From assembly GCA_964489295.1 (NCBI GenBank), contig CAZAXT010000011.1, positions 1-26,651 of the forward strand: a stretch of DNA of 26,651 nucleotides. The letters run 5' to 3'. The notes under the pieces are model-generated. The model saw nothing but the letters and a program-made list of their open reading frames with translations. It had not been told where the DNA came from and did no database searches. The stretch comes from QS-5-54-17 sp964489295 (lineage in GTDB: Bacteria > Patescibacteriota > Saccharimonadia > QS-5-54-17). This document shows, one piece after another, positions 7,968 through 14,864 of the stretch (position 1 is the stretch's first letter; each line of letters begins with the position of its first letter). The translations under genes and the position numbers were made by a program.

Positions 7968-9458
7968 ATGCTCTGGGGGCAATTTCTACACTTATATCAG
8001 CCGCACGGTCAGGACCCTGATGTTCTGGAAGCGATTGTGGAGCAGTGCTACCGGCCGGTTTTGGAGGGTATCGTTTCCCGTGAACATGCCAAAATAACGA
8101 TCAACATTAATGCCTCTCTGCTTGAATTGTTCGACGAGCACGGCTATCACGACCTGATCGATATGCTTAAACAGGGTGGAAGCCAGGGCAACATCGAATT
8201 TACCAGCTCAGCCAAGTATCATGCTTTGCTTCCGTTTTTGCCCGAAACGGAAATGCGCCGCCAGCTCGCCACTAATGATGAAACCAATCGGCAATACCTT
8301 GGTGACGTTTATCAGCCACGCGGAGTATTCCTGCCCGAGATGGCGTATAGCCCCGAGGTTGCTCCTGTCTTGGATGCGGCCGGGTACGACTGGGTGCTTT
8401 TGGATGAGATCGCGCACAAGGGAGATACCGGAACGATCGACTATACCAAGCTCTACACCATTAAGGATACCAATTTGAACGTCTTCTTCCGGCAACGCCG
8501 CGTCAGCAACCTGATCATGAGCGCGGTCGTCCGATCGGCCGAGAAGCTCGAAGAAGCTATGCGGGAGGAACTGGAAACCGCTGGATACTTGGTAACCGGT
8601 ATGGATGGAGAAACGTTCGGGCACCATAGGACCGGGTTGGAAAACCTGCTATTCGAGATATTCGACTCTTCCGCGTTCGACTTGGTCCGTATATCCGATT
8701 TGCTGAATGAATACGAGGAGACGGAAGAGGTTGAGCCGGTCGCGTCCACCTGGGCATCAAGCAAAAAAGACATCGACGAAGGCGTGCAGTTTTTGACGTG
8801 GAACGACCCCGATAACGAAATACACGTCTTGCAATGGAAATTACGGGATTTAGTGTTGGAGCAATTTTACCGATTGGATGAAAACGATCCCGCCTTTGAT
8901 GACTTACGTCATAAACTCGACTACGGGGTTGCCAGCGATCAATTTTTCTGGGCATCGGCACGGCCGTGGTGGAGTATCGAAATGATAGAGGAAGGGGCGT
9001 ATGCGCTCTTGCAGATCATCCAGCAACAACCCGGTGTGAAGCAGGATGTTCGCGATACCGCCTTGGACTATTATAACCAAATCCTTGGTACTGCGTTCGA
9101 ATGGAAGCGGAGCGGCAAGATTGCCCGCATCCGCCAACAACACAAGGAAGGGGTTCGCATTCCGTTCAAAGAGCGCACCGTGGAAGAGGGAGGCGAAGAA
9201 GAAGGAGTGTACCGGGCGTTTGTCGATATGATGCGCCGACAGGAACAACAGGCGTCTGACAATCAGGATTATGAAGAAGCGATTATCTGGCGTGACGCGG
9301 TATACAAATTGGAACATAAGTTGGATATCTATGACGCTATGCATGTCGCCGACTTGCTGCGGACTCGGTTACCGAACGATGATGTCGAGGATATGATAGA
9401 AGAATACAAAAACCAATACCGTTACATCCGGGGCGGCCAGCCCGAGCAGCGGGGCTAA
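7968..9458 (+). CDS. GH57 family alpha-glucan enzyme with C-terminal UVR-like motif
   Basis: GH57 enzymes hydrolyse or transfer alpha-glucans (amylase, 4-alpha-glucanotransferase or branching enzyme). The 496-aa product starts with the family motif HLYQPH (residues 8-13). It has GVFLPEMAYSPE, whose Glu sits where the family nucleophile is, and MDGETFGHHR, whose Asp fits the acid/base residue. A helical region follows. Residues ~421-452 (QQASDNQDYEEAIIWRDAV and KLEHKL) resemble the UVR motif of UvrB/UvrC, an unusual attachment for a GH57 protein. Position after phosphorylase and synthase suggests a branching or trimming role in glycogen metabolism, but the reaction type is not decided by the sequence. 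A short hairpin (AGCCC 9439-9443 with GGGCT 9452-9456) overlaps the stop. Confidence 0.85.
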   Translation: MLWGQFLHLYQPHGQDPDVLEAIVEQCYRPVLEGIVSREHAKITININASLLELFDEHGYHDLIDMLKQGGSQGNIEFTSSAKYHALLPFLPETEMRRQLATNDETNRQYLGDVYQPRGVFLPEMAYSPEVAPVLDAAGYDWVLLDEIAHKGDTGTIDYTKLYTIKDTNLNVFFRQRRVSNLIMSAVVRSAEKLEEAMREELETAGYLVTGMDGETFGHHRTGLENLLFEIFDSSAFDLVRISDLLNEYEETEEVEPVASTWASSKKDIDEGVQFLTWNDPDNEIHVLQWKLRDLVLEQFYRLDENDPAFDDLRHKLDYGVASDQFFWASARPWWSIEMIEEGAYALLQIIQQQPGVKQDVRDTALDYYNQILGTAFEWKRSGKIARIRQQHKEGVRIPFKERTVEEGGEEEGVYRAFVDMMRRQEQQASDNQDYEEAIIWRDAVYKLEHKLDIYDAMHVADLLRTRLPNDDVEDMIEEYKNQYRYIRGGQPEQRG

Positions 9459-9464
9459 ATTCGT

Positions 9465-9495
9465 AAAATATTGCATTTTTTATAAAAATATTGCA
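9465..9495. repeat. 20-bp-spaced direct repeat upstream of the RimK cassette
   Basis: AAAATATTGCA occurs at 9465-9475 and again at 9485-9495, a period of 20 bp or about two helical turns, in a very AT-rich stretch. The phasing would suit a pair of operator sites or a curved upstream activating region. AT-richness makes chance similarity possible. Confidence 0.35.
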
Positions 9496-9535
9496 AAATA
9501 TAAATTTGTAGAACGTTTTGTTGGCGTAGCAATCA

Positions 9536-9565
9536 TTGATAGTTGTTATCCGTCATTGCTATATG
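9536..9565 (+). promoter_or_regulatory. Promoter of the ATP-grasp/RimK cassette
   Basis: TTGATA (9536-9541), an 18-nt spacer and TATATG (9560-9565) preceded by TGC, the extended -10 form seen before many genes here. Transcription would start near 9572, leaving a ~27-nt leader that carries AAAGGA (9587-9592). The rest of the 9459-9598 gap is AT-rich and holds no gene. Confidence 0.6.
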
Positions 9566-9598
9566 TAGTGTATTGAGATTTTTATGAAAGGAAAAATT

Positions 9599-10525
9599 AT
9601 GAATAATACTCACACCGGTTTGGTGCTGTTCAGTTTCGCCAAACACCCCACGGGGTATTATGAAAAATTATTCGGCCGGTTGAGTGAGCGGTCGCCTGAA
9701 TGCGGTCTCGATTTGTACAGGGGCGCGCTGAAAGACCTGCGCATCCACCTCGGTAGAGATGTATTCACGGTTCATGAAAGCAGAAATGGTATGAATGTGG
9801 CCGATTTTGACGTGGTGTATTTTCAGTTATGGTCGAAGTGCCCCCAGCAAGCTTTGGCCGTTAGTACGTATCTGGACGCAACAGGCGTCCCGTACTTAGG
9901 TCCGACCGTAAAGCGTATTCAGCCCGATACTAAACTTGGCGAATTGAGTCTACTTAAAAAAGCGGAGGTACCGATTCCCGAGACGGTTTCCAGTAGTCAT
10001 AAACAGTTGCGAAAATGGTTCCATGAATCCGCGCCGCTTGATTTTCCGGTGGTGATGAAAAATATTGCCGGGTACGGAGGTAAAATAAACTTCAAAGTGC
10101 ATTCCGGGGAAGAACTAGACCGGGTCTTGGAGGAAAATCCCGATGTAACCTTTGTGGTGCAGGAGTATATACCCAGTGATCGGGACTATCGTTTTTTGGT
10201 TATGGACGGCGAAATACAAATCGTACTCGAACGCCAGGGCAATGGCGATACTCATCTACACAATACGTCCCGCGGTGCTGAAGCTCGCAGCCTAGACCCG
10301 AAGGAGTTTACCCAAGACGTGCAAGATATGGTGGTGAAAAGCGCGGAAGCGGTGGGACGAAAAGAATTCGCCGGCGTGGACCTCATGTTTGATCTGAACA
10401 CCGAAAAACCGTATGTTTTAGAGGTCAACAAAACGCCCCAGATAGAAATCGGGTCCCATACTGAAGAGAAGATGGACGCATTATTGTCGTATCTTGCCAG
10501 ATTGAGCCAGCGGGAGCAGTCATGA
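9599..10525 (+). CDS. RimK-like ATP-grasp ligase, divergent (first of three)
   Basis: ATP-grasp enzymes of the RimK type join an amino acid to a carboxyl group through an acyl-phosphate. The start at 9599 is set by AAAGGA (9587-9592), 6 nt upstream; an in-frame ATG at 9584 lies before that site. The 308-aa protein has an N-terminal pre-ATP-grasp domain (to ~105). The ATP-grasp fold follows: VVMKN with K154, QEYIP at 188-192, R198, R212, GVDLMFD at 259-265 and EVNKTPQIEIGS from 275. The last motif differs from canonical RimK (EVNPSPGLEGIE), so the acceptor is probably different. It is a paralogue of the next gene, with which it shares an ATGA overlap. Specific substrate unknown. Confidence 0.82.
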   Translation: MNNTHTGLVLFSFAKHPTGYYEKLFGRLSERSPECGLDLYRGALKDLRIHLGRDVFTVHESRNGMNVADFDVVYFQLWSKCPQQALAVSTYLDATGVPYLGPTVKRIQPDTKLGELSLLKKAEVPIPETVSSSHKQLRKWFHESAPLDFPVVMKNIAGYGGKINFKVHSGEELDRVLEENPDVTFVVQEYIPSDRDYRFLVMDGEIQIVLERQGNGDTHLHNTSRGAEARSLDPKEFTQDVQDMVVKSAEAVGRKEFAGVDLMFDLNTEKPYVLEVNKTPQIEIGSHTEEKMDALLSYLARLSQREQS

Positions 10526-11880
10526 ATACTTCCAAAGTCCTTACACTTGTCAATCACGTGCCCAAAGACAAGGAAAACAGTCTTAATTACGGCATGTTTC
10601 GTCAGCGGTTACAGCAGGAAATAGGGGATAGTGTCGAAATTACTGTTGCCGGTCTGAAAGAATTTCGCTTCGATATTGGAGTAGAAGACACGAAAGTGTG
10701 GATTCCTGAACGTAATATCGATGTTCGCGACTTTGATATGGCAGTGTTCCGTCTGTGGTCACAGCAGCCAGAGCGTGCGGCAGCCATGACAGGATTCTTG
10801 CGCCACAAAGGGATTGACTATGTTGACTCGTCTGTAGCAATCGGACGCGGTTCGAAAGCGGCTAGTGCTATGGCGCGGTGGGTTGCTGGAGTGTCGGTTC
10901 CTAAAACGATTTTCGGCACCAATGCCCAGCTGAGGCAGTATATGCAGGATCCGGATGCTGAGCTGGCGTTCCCTTGCATATTGAAAAGTATATCCGGTAG
11001 AAAGGGGCAGGATAACTATCTTATCCGGGACGCTACGGAGCTTGATAGTACGTTAGACCAGAATCCTGATATGGAATTCGTGTTGCAACAGTACATACCC
11101 AATGATGGAGATTATAGATTTGTCGTGTTCGGCCGGTATATACGGCGTGTTATCCATCGCACGGCTGATGCGGACACACACTTATCCAATACAAGCCAGG
11201 GCGGCAACGCGGAGCTGGGTGAAGTCAAGGATTTCTCCCAGAGCGTACGTCACGACGTCTTACGTGTAGCCTCGATGGAAGGCGTTGAAATGGCCGGCGT
11301 GGATGTCATGTTCGATCAAGCCGGACAACATTACGTTCTCGAAGTGAATCGATCGCCGCAGATTTTGACGGGCGCGTTCCCCGAGGAAAAATTAGCCGCG
11401 TTCAGCCGCTTCATCAAAAACTATACCTGTCACGCTCGACAACCGCAAAAAACGATCGGTCGTCGCGCACGGGTGACAATGCCCGACCTCGACGATCTCA
11501 GTCTGACCAGCAAAGTTGACACCGGCGCCTACCGAAACGCCCTGCATGCTGAGAACATCATCGAAGAAGAGCAGAATGGTACGCCTACCCTGTACTTTCG
11601 TGTGCGCTCGATGAACGGAGAAGTAAGTCGGCATTCTACGACCGAATTCAAATCGACCAGGGTGAAGCAAAGTAGCGGCGGGGAAGAAAAACGGTACTTT
11701 ATCTACACCGATGTACGCATAGACGGTCAACAATATTCGACGGAATTCACCTTAACTGACCGGGAGTCAATGAAGTACCCTTTGTTGCTGGGCCGTAAAT
11801 TACTTCGGTATAATTTCATAGTCGATGTTAGTATAGCTGAGGGAGTTTTTGAACAAATATACACGGAGCAACAATCATGA
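10522..11880 (+). CDS. RimK-like ATP-grasp ligase fused to a RimB-type retropepsin-like domain
   Basis: A two-domain protein of 452 aa. Residues 1-300 are an ATP-grasp ligase homologous to the preceding protein (ILKS with K155, LQQYIP, THLSNTSQGG, GVDVMFD, EVNRSPQILTGA). Residues ~312-448 match the family annotated as ATP-dependent zinc protease/RimB, which has a retropepsin-like fold: RARVTMPDLDDLSL, the active-site motif KVDTGAYRNALHA (D333-T334-G335) and PLLLGRKLL (421-427). A single Asp-Thr-Gly per chain implies a homodimeric protease. A ligase and a peptidase in one chain suggests writing and erasing the same modification. The gene overlaps both neighbours by ATGA. Which peptide is cut is not known. 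Confidence 0.85.
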   Translation: MNTSKVLTLVNHVPKDKENSLNYGMFRQRLQQEIGDSVEITVAGLKEFRFDIGVEDTKVWIPERNIDVRDFDMAVFRLWSQQPERAAAMTGFLRHKGIDYVDSSVAIGRGSKAASAMARWVAGVSVPKTIFGTNAQLRQYMQDPDAELAFPCILKSISGRKGQDNYLIRDATELDSTLDQNPDMEFVLQQYIPNDGDYRFVVFGRYIRRVIHRTADADTHLSNTSQGGNAELGEVKDFSQSVRHDVLRVASMEGVEMAGVDVMFDQAGQHYVLEVNRSPQILTGAFPEEKLAAFSRFIKNYTCHARQPQKTIGRRARVTMPDLDDLSLTSKVDTGAYRNALHAENIIEEEQNGTPTLYFRVRSMNGEVSRHSTTEFKSTRVKQSSGGEEKRYFIYTDVRIDGQQYSTEFTLTDRESMKYPLLLGRKLLRYNFIVDVSIAEGVFEQIYTEQQS

Positions 11881-12782
11881 AAATAGCCGTCTTAGCAGTC
11901 GGGTCAGCCAATTATACGACCAAGCGTCTGGTTAAAGTCGCACGGGAACGAGGGCATACCGCCAGGGTTATCAACCACGCCAAGTGCTATATGGGGATGG
12001 AGCAGAGTCGTCCGAACGTGCACTATAAAGGCAAACCTCTTTCTGATATCGACGCCATTATACCCCGTGTCGGGTTTTCCTATACGGGTTACGCGGCCGC
12101 GGTCGTACGACAGTTTGAAATGCGGGATGTATACAGTGCTACTCGTTCTATAGCATTAGTGCGCTCACGGGACAAATTGCGGAGTTTGCAGCTTTTATCC
12201 CGGGCGGGTATCGACATCCCCAAGACCGCCTTCGCTAACAGGACTGACGACATCAATGATCTGGTTGAATTGGTCGGCGGGACTCCGCTTATTGTTAAAT
12301 TGGTGGAAAGCACTCATGGGCAAGGGGTTGTCTTAGCCGAAACCAAAAAAGCGGCCAAATCCGTTATCCAAGCCTTCTACAGCATTAACCAGCCGATTTT
12401 GATACAGGAGTTTATTGAAGAAGCGGGTGGTGCCGATATCCGTGCTCTCGTAGTCGGAGGCCGAGTAGTAGGCGCTATGGAGCGCCAAGGGTTAGATGAG
12501 GAGTTCCGATCCAATATTCACCAGGGTGGAGCGGGCAATAAGATCAAGCTTAGTCGTGACGAGCGACGTATCGCCGTCAAAGCTGCTAAACAACTCGGCT
12601 TGGATGTAGCCGGTGTGGATTTGGTTCGCTCCGAACGCGGCCCGCTGGTGATCGAAGTTAACCCCTCCCCGGGACTGGAAGGCATCGAAACTGCCACCGG
12701 ACGCGACATCGCCAGCAAAATCATTCAATATGTGGAAATTAATGCAGGGCGAAAACCCAAAAAAGACAAAGTCGGCGCTTAA
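11877..12782 (+). CDS. rimK: Ribosomal protein S6-L-glutamate ligase RimK
   Basis: Canonical RimK adds glutamates to the C-terminus of ribosomal protein S6 (E. coli model). The 301-aa product follows the E. coli protein closely along its length: IHYKG-like VHYKGK, DAIIPRVG, RQFEM, RDKLRSLQLLSRAGIDIP, PLIVKLVES, GQGVVLAET, DIRALVVG, FRSNIHQGGAG, LDVAGVDLVRSERGPLVIEVN and PSPGLEGIE. The C-terminal tail is Lys-rich (GRKPKKDKVGA). It overlaps the preceding gene by ATGA and the DUF192 gene by about 40 nt, so the four are one operon. Whether S6 in this organism has a suitable tail cannot be checked here. Confidence 0.93.
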   Translation: MKIAVLAVGSANYTTKRLVKVARERGHTARVINHAKCYMGMEQSRPNVHYKGKPLSDIDAIIPRVGFSYTGYAAAVVRQFEMRDVYSATRSIALVRSRDKLRSLQLLSRAGIDIPKTAFANRTDDINDLVELVGGTPLIVKLVESTHGQGVVLAETKKAAKSVIQAFYSINQPILIQEFIEEAGGADIRALVVGGRVVGAMERQGLDEEFRSNIHQGGAGNKIKLSRDERRIAVKAAKQLGLDVAGVDLVRSERGPLVIEVNPSPGLEGIETATGRDIASKIIQYVEINAGRKPKKDKVGA

Positions 12783-13227
12783 GAAACGAGCCGTTTTCAT
12801 TGCGATAAGCGTAGCGACTGTCGGTAGCGTTATCGGTGTTTGGCTACTACACACGCCCTCTTCTGAACCGTCTCGAGTGATGATCAACGGTGCAACAATC
12901 CAGGTAGAAGTGGCCGATACTCCGCGTGAGCGCACCCAAGGATTGTCCGGTCGTGAGCTACTCCCCTGGGGTGAAGGCATGCTTTTTGTGTTCGATGAAC
13001 CCGGGACTCCCGGTTTCCATATGAAAGATATGCATTTTAGTATCGACATCATTTGGCTGGATCATAACCGAAATGTGGTCGACGTCACCCGTTCAATTTC
13101 TCCCGATACGTATCCGAAAACGTTTTCGTCGCGTAAGCCAATACAATATGCGCTCGAAGTACCGGCCGGCTTTAGCGAGAAACACGCCATTACGACTGAT
13201 GATGCTGCGTCGTTCGATCTTCAATGA
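12742..13227 (+). CDS. Membrane-anchored or exported DUF192 protein
   Basis: DUF192 proteins are small mostly exported proteins of unknown function. From the start at 12742 the product is 161 aa. A basic N-terminus (NPKKTKSALKKR) precedes one hydrophobic segment (AVFIAISVATVGSVIGVWLL), which could be a signal peptide or anchor. The DUF192 fold follows: VEVADTPRERTQGLSGR, GMLFVFDEPGTPGFHMKDM, IDIIWLD, ALEVPAGF. GGAA at 12734-12737 slightly favours 12742 over an in-frame ATG at 12730. The coding sequence overlaps the end of rimK in another frame, so it is co-transcribed with the ligase cassette, although the protein is predicted to act outside the membrane. Confidence 0.85.
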   Translation: MQGENPKKTKSALKKRAVFIAISVATVGSVIGVWLLHTPSSEPSRVMINGATIQVEVADTPRERTQGLSGRELLPWGEGMLFVFDEPGTPGFHMKDMHFSIDIIWLDHNRNVVDVTRSISPDTYPKTFSSRKPIQYALEVPAGFSEKHAITTDDAASFDLQ

Positions 13228-13248
13228 CAAACATATGTGTTAATCGCT

Positions 13249-13267
13249 GTGGTAAAAATTTCACCAC
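13249..13267. repeat. Small stem-loop after the DUF192 gene
   Basis: GTGGT (13249-13253) pairs with ACCAC (13263-13267) around a 9-nt loop, 21 nt after the DUF192 stop. There is no T-run, so termination activity is uncertain. Confidence 0.3.
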
Positions 13268-13288
13268 CAAAACCATAAGTGGTATGAT
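13260..13288 (+). promoter_or_regulatory. Promoter of the 13295 membrane-protein gene, leaderless
   Basis: TTCACC (13260-13265), a 17-nt spacer and TATGAT (13283-13288) preceded by TGG (extended -10). Six nt separate the -10 from the ATG at 13295, and there is no Shine-Dalgarno. Confidence 0.6.
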
Positions 13289-13294
13289 TGCGGC

Positions 13295-13801
13295 ATGGAC
13301 ATCGATCTCACACTGGCGCTGTCGGTTCTGATTCTTAGCGCATTGATCCTGCACTACAAAAGCCACGTCAAGTTCGTGGCGATGGGGGTATTCGTGGGCT
13401 TCGTGCTGTTGGACGTACTCCCAGTCCAGAATGTTCTTGCCGATCCGGTGCTTTTGAGCCTGGCCCAGATCGCGATTTTACTATTACCAGCCGCGGTACT
13501 CGGAATCAATCACACCGTAGACAAACGCAAAGGAAGCGCGGTATGGACTAGTGCTTTCGTGCTTGTTTTTACGTTGTTTTTTCTTTCCAGTCTGGTGCAG
13601 TTTCTGCCGGATATGCTAAATGCATTTATACGCGAGCAATCCGTGATCGGATGGCGGATACTAAGCTATTTCGAATGGTACACCCTGGCAGCCGCGGTCC
13701 TGGTTTTGGCCGACAGCATCCCGCATCGCCATCATGTTGAAAAAGAAAAGAAGAAAAAGAAATCAAGCAGCAAAAAGAACTCCAGTAGCAGCAGCTCCTA
13801 A
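13295..13801 (+). CDS. Multi-pass membrane protein with Lys/Ser-rich tail, unknown function
   Basis: I do not recognise a family. The 168-aa product has about five hydrophobic segments (roughly residues 5-22, 27-45, 51-72, 86-108, 125-143), so it should span the inner membrane several times. The last ~25 residues are extremely charged or polar: HVEKEKKKKK followed by SSSKKNSSSSSS. By the positive-inside rule this tail is probably cytoplasmic. It is monocistronic, with its own leaderless promoter and no co-directional neighbour. The low-complexity tail may be disordered and could interact with nucleic acid or acidic polymers; that is inference only. Confidence 0.75.
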   Translation: MDIDLTLALSVLILSALILHYKSHVKFVAMGVFVGFVLLDVLPVQNVLADPVLLSLAQIAILLLPAAVLGINHTVDKRKGSAVWTSAFVLVFTLFFLSSLVQFLPDMLNAFIREQSVIGWRILSYFEWYTLAAAVLVLADSIPHRHHVEKEKKKKKSSSKKNSSSSSS

Positions 13802-14001
13802 TATCAGTTGCCCTTCCCCGGGTTATTCGGCTATTATACAATAGTTAGTTTAGACTAACGTGTGCGAAATTAAGCATCTTGTGCCCCGTATCAAACGGAT
13901 ACTGTTTGATACGAAAAAAGAGCCATCAAGCATCAAGTTAATAGCAAACAGGGCCGTAAGCCGGTGTTGCTATTAACGTAAAGTTAAATGAGCTTTGACG
14001 C
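13802..14001 (+). other. Hairpin-dense intergenic region before tRNA-Lys(TTT)
   Basis: No gene is visible in this 200-nt gap. It holds three perfect stem-loops. GTTAGT/ACTAAC with a TTAG loop lies at 13844-13859. CGTATCAAAC/GTTTGATACG with a 7-nt loop lies at 13887-13913. GTTAATAGCAA/TTGCTATTAAC with a 19-nt loop lies at 13937-13977. A promoter-like TTGCCC (13808) -18 nt- TATTAT (13832-13837) precedes the first. None is followed by a T-run on the + strand. This may be a structured leader of the tRNA transcript or a small RNA. Confidence 0.45.
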
Positions 14002-14077
14002 GGGCCTGTAGCTCAGTTGGCAGAGCAGTGGCCTTTTAAGCCATGTGTCGTGGGTTCGAATCCCACCAGGCCCTCCA
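14002..14077 (+). tRNA. tRNA-Lys (anticodon TTT)
   Basis: 76-nt cloverleaf with acceptor GGGCCTG/CAGGCCC, D arm GCTC...GAGC, anticodon loop CTTTTAA (anticodon TTT), T arm GTGGG-TTCGAAT-CCCAC and encoded CCA at 14075-14077. It is nearly identical to the tRNA-Lys(CTT) at 20983; the differences are the anticodon and neighbouring stem bases, one of them a compensatory pair. Confidence 0.97.
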
Positions 14078-14116
14078 AAGTAAACGTCGTATTCTTGCAA
14101 TAGGATATTTACTTTG
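14076..14116. repeat. 9-bp inverted repeat at the tRNA-Lys(TTT) 3' end
   Basis: CAAAGTAAA (14076-14084) is the exact reverse complement of TTTACTTTG (14108-14116), with a 23-nt loop. The left arm begins inside the tRNA CCA end. It could help 3' processing or termination, but no T-run follows. The first bases after the tRNA (AAGTAAACGTCG) are shared with the tRNA-Lys(CTT) locus. Confidence 0.4.
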
Positions 14117-14174
14117 AAAATCATGATTGTGGGATTCGAACAAGAATCCACCGAAAACCGAGCGATTAAACATC

Positions 14175-14183
14175 TGCTACACT
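14175..14183 (+). promoter_or_regulatory. Extended -10 promoter of the Nudix gene
   Basis: TGC-TACACT (TACACT at 14178-14183) ends 8 nt before the ATG at 14192, so transcription should start at the start codon. No good -35 is visible. Confidence 0.45.
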
Positions 14184-14191
14184 CTATAACA

Positions 14192-14635
14192 ATGGCGGAT
14201 TTCTTCAAAGACAGCAGACTGAACAGTGGCGCAAAGGGACTTGTCTTTATTGACGACAAAATCTTGATTTATCGGCGAGATGGCAATACCCGGAAGCATC
14301 CGTTCAAGCTGGATATCCCCGGCGGTAAATCAGAAAGCGGCGAAACTCCTTTCGAGACGTTTAAGCGGGAGACGAAGGAAGAATTCGATTTGGATATAAG
14401 TGAACAACAAATTGGATACACAAAACGCTACACAGGGATCTCAAGTAGAGGTGCGTATATTTGGTTTGTGGTCGCGCATTTATCCAAAGGAGTAGAGGAA
14501 TACATTCGAATGAACGACGAAGGCGTAGAATGTATGCTCATGGATCCGGAAGATTACCTAAAACGACAGGACGCGTGGCCTCTTTTCCAGAACCGTACAT
14601 CAAGATACATACATTCACATAGACAAGAGCTTTAA
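14192..14635 (+). CDS. Nudix hydrolase
   Basis: Nudix enzymes hydrolyse nucleoside diphosphates linked to another group; the substrate is not predictable here. From the start at 14192 the protein is 147 aa (MADFFKDSRL...). The Nudix box occupies residues 45-67: G45, five residues, E51, seven residues, then RETKEEF. T61 stands where a hydrophobic residue is usual. A longer open frame from 14114 exists, but its first 26 residues overlap the inverted repeat after the tRNA and have no ribosome-binding site. The gene is monocistronic. The preceding beta strands (GAKGLVFIDDKILIYRR) match the normal fold. Confidence 0.85.
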   Translation: MADFFKDSRLNSGAKGLVFIDDKILIYRRDGNTRKHPFKLDIPGGKSESGETPFETFKRETKEEFDLDISEQQIGYTKRYTGISSRGAYIWFVVAHLSKGVEEYIRMNDEGVECMLMDPEDYLKRQDAWPLFQNRTSRYIHSHRQEL

Positions 14636-14864
14636 TTAAATGGTTACATGTAATTTCACAACCTATCGCCCCAATTGTGCAAAATTTCGTGGTCAAGCGG
14701 GTCAGTCAACCACAAATATGCAAGTACGTCCTGAGAGCACATTATTTTGCGAAATCGGCAACTCATGATCCGCTATTATTTACCGGTTGGTTTGTAGCGT
14801 TTTGCTGCAAAAAAATGAAAAATGCTATACTGAAATCTGTAAACATAAGAACAGGATGGTAAAT
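14636..14864. other. Intergenic region between the Nudix gene and the helical protein gene
   Basis: No convincing gene. It contains a perfect 10-bp palindrome TTACATGTAA (14644-14653) just after the Nudix stop, a weak hairpin GTGGT/ACCAC (14689-14713) and the promoter of the next gene. Confidence 0.6.
14802..14831 (+). promoter_or_regulatory. Promoter of the 14865 gene
   Basis: TTGCTG (14802-14807), an 18-nt spacer and TATACT (14826-14831) preceded by TGC (extended -10). Start of transcription near 14838 gives a ~27-nt leader containing the ribosome-binding site, so this gene is not leaderless. Confidence 0.65.

Noticed and set aside
9584..9598. ATG at 9584 as the start of the first ATP-grasp gene
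   Set aside because: AAAGGA lies between it and the ATG at 9599, which has ideal spacing.
13984..14259. Minus-strand 91-codon frame across tRNA-Lys(TTT)
   Set aside because: Part of its translation is the antisense of a tRNA (the familiar GGIRTHD...LSYR pattern), a known annotation artefact.
14787..14864. N-terminal extension of the helical protein to 14787
   Set aside because: The extension covers the -35 and -10 boxes at 14802-14831; AGGA at 14853 supports the start at 14865.
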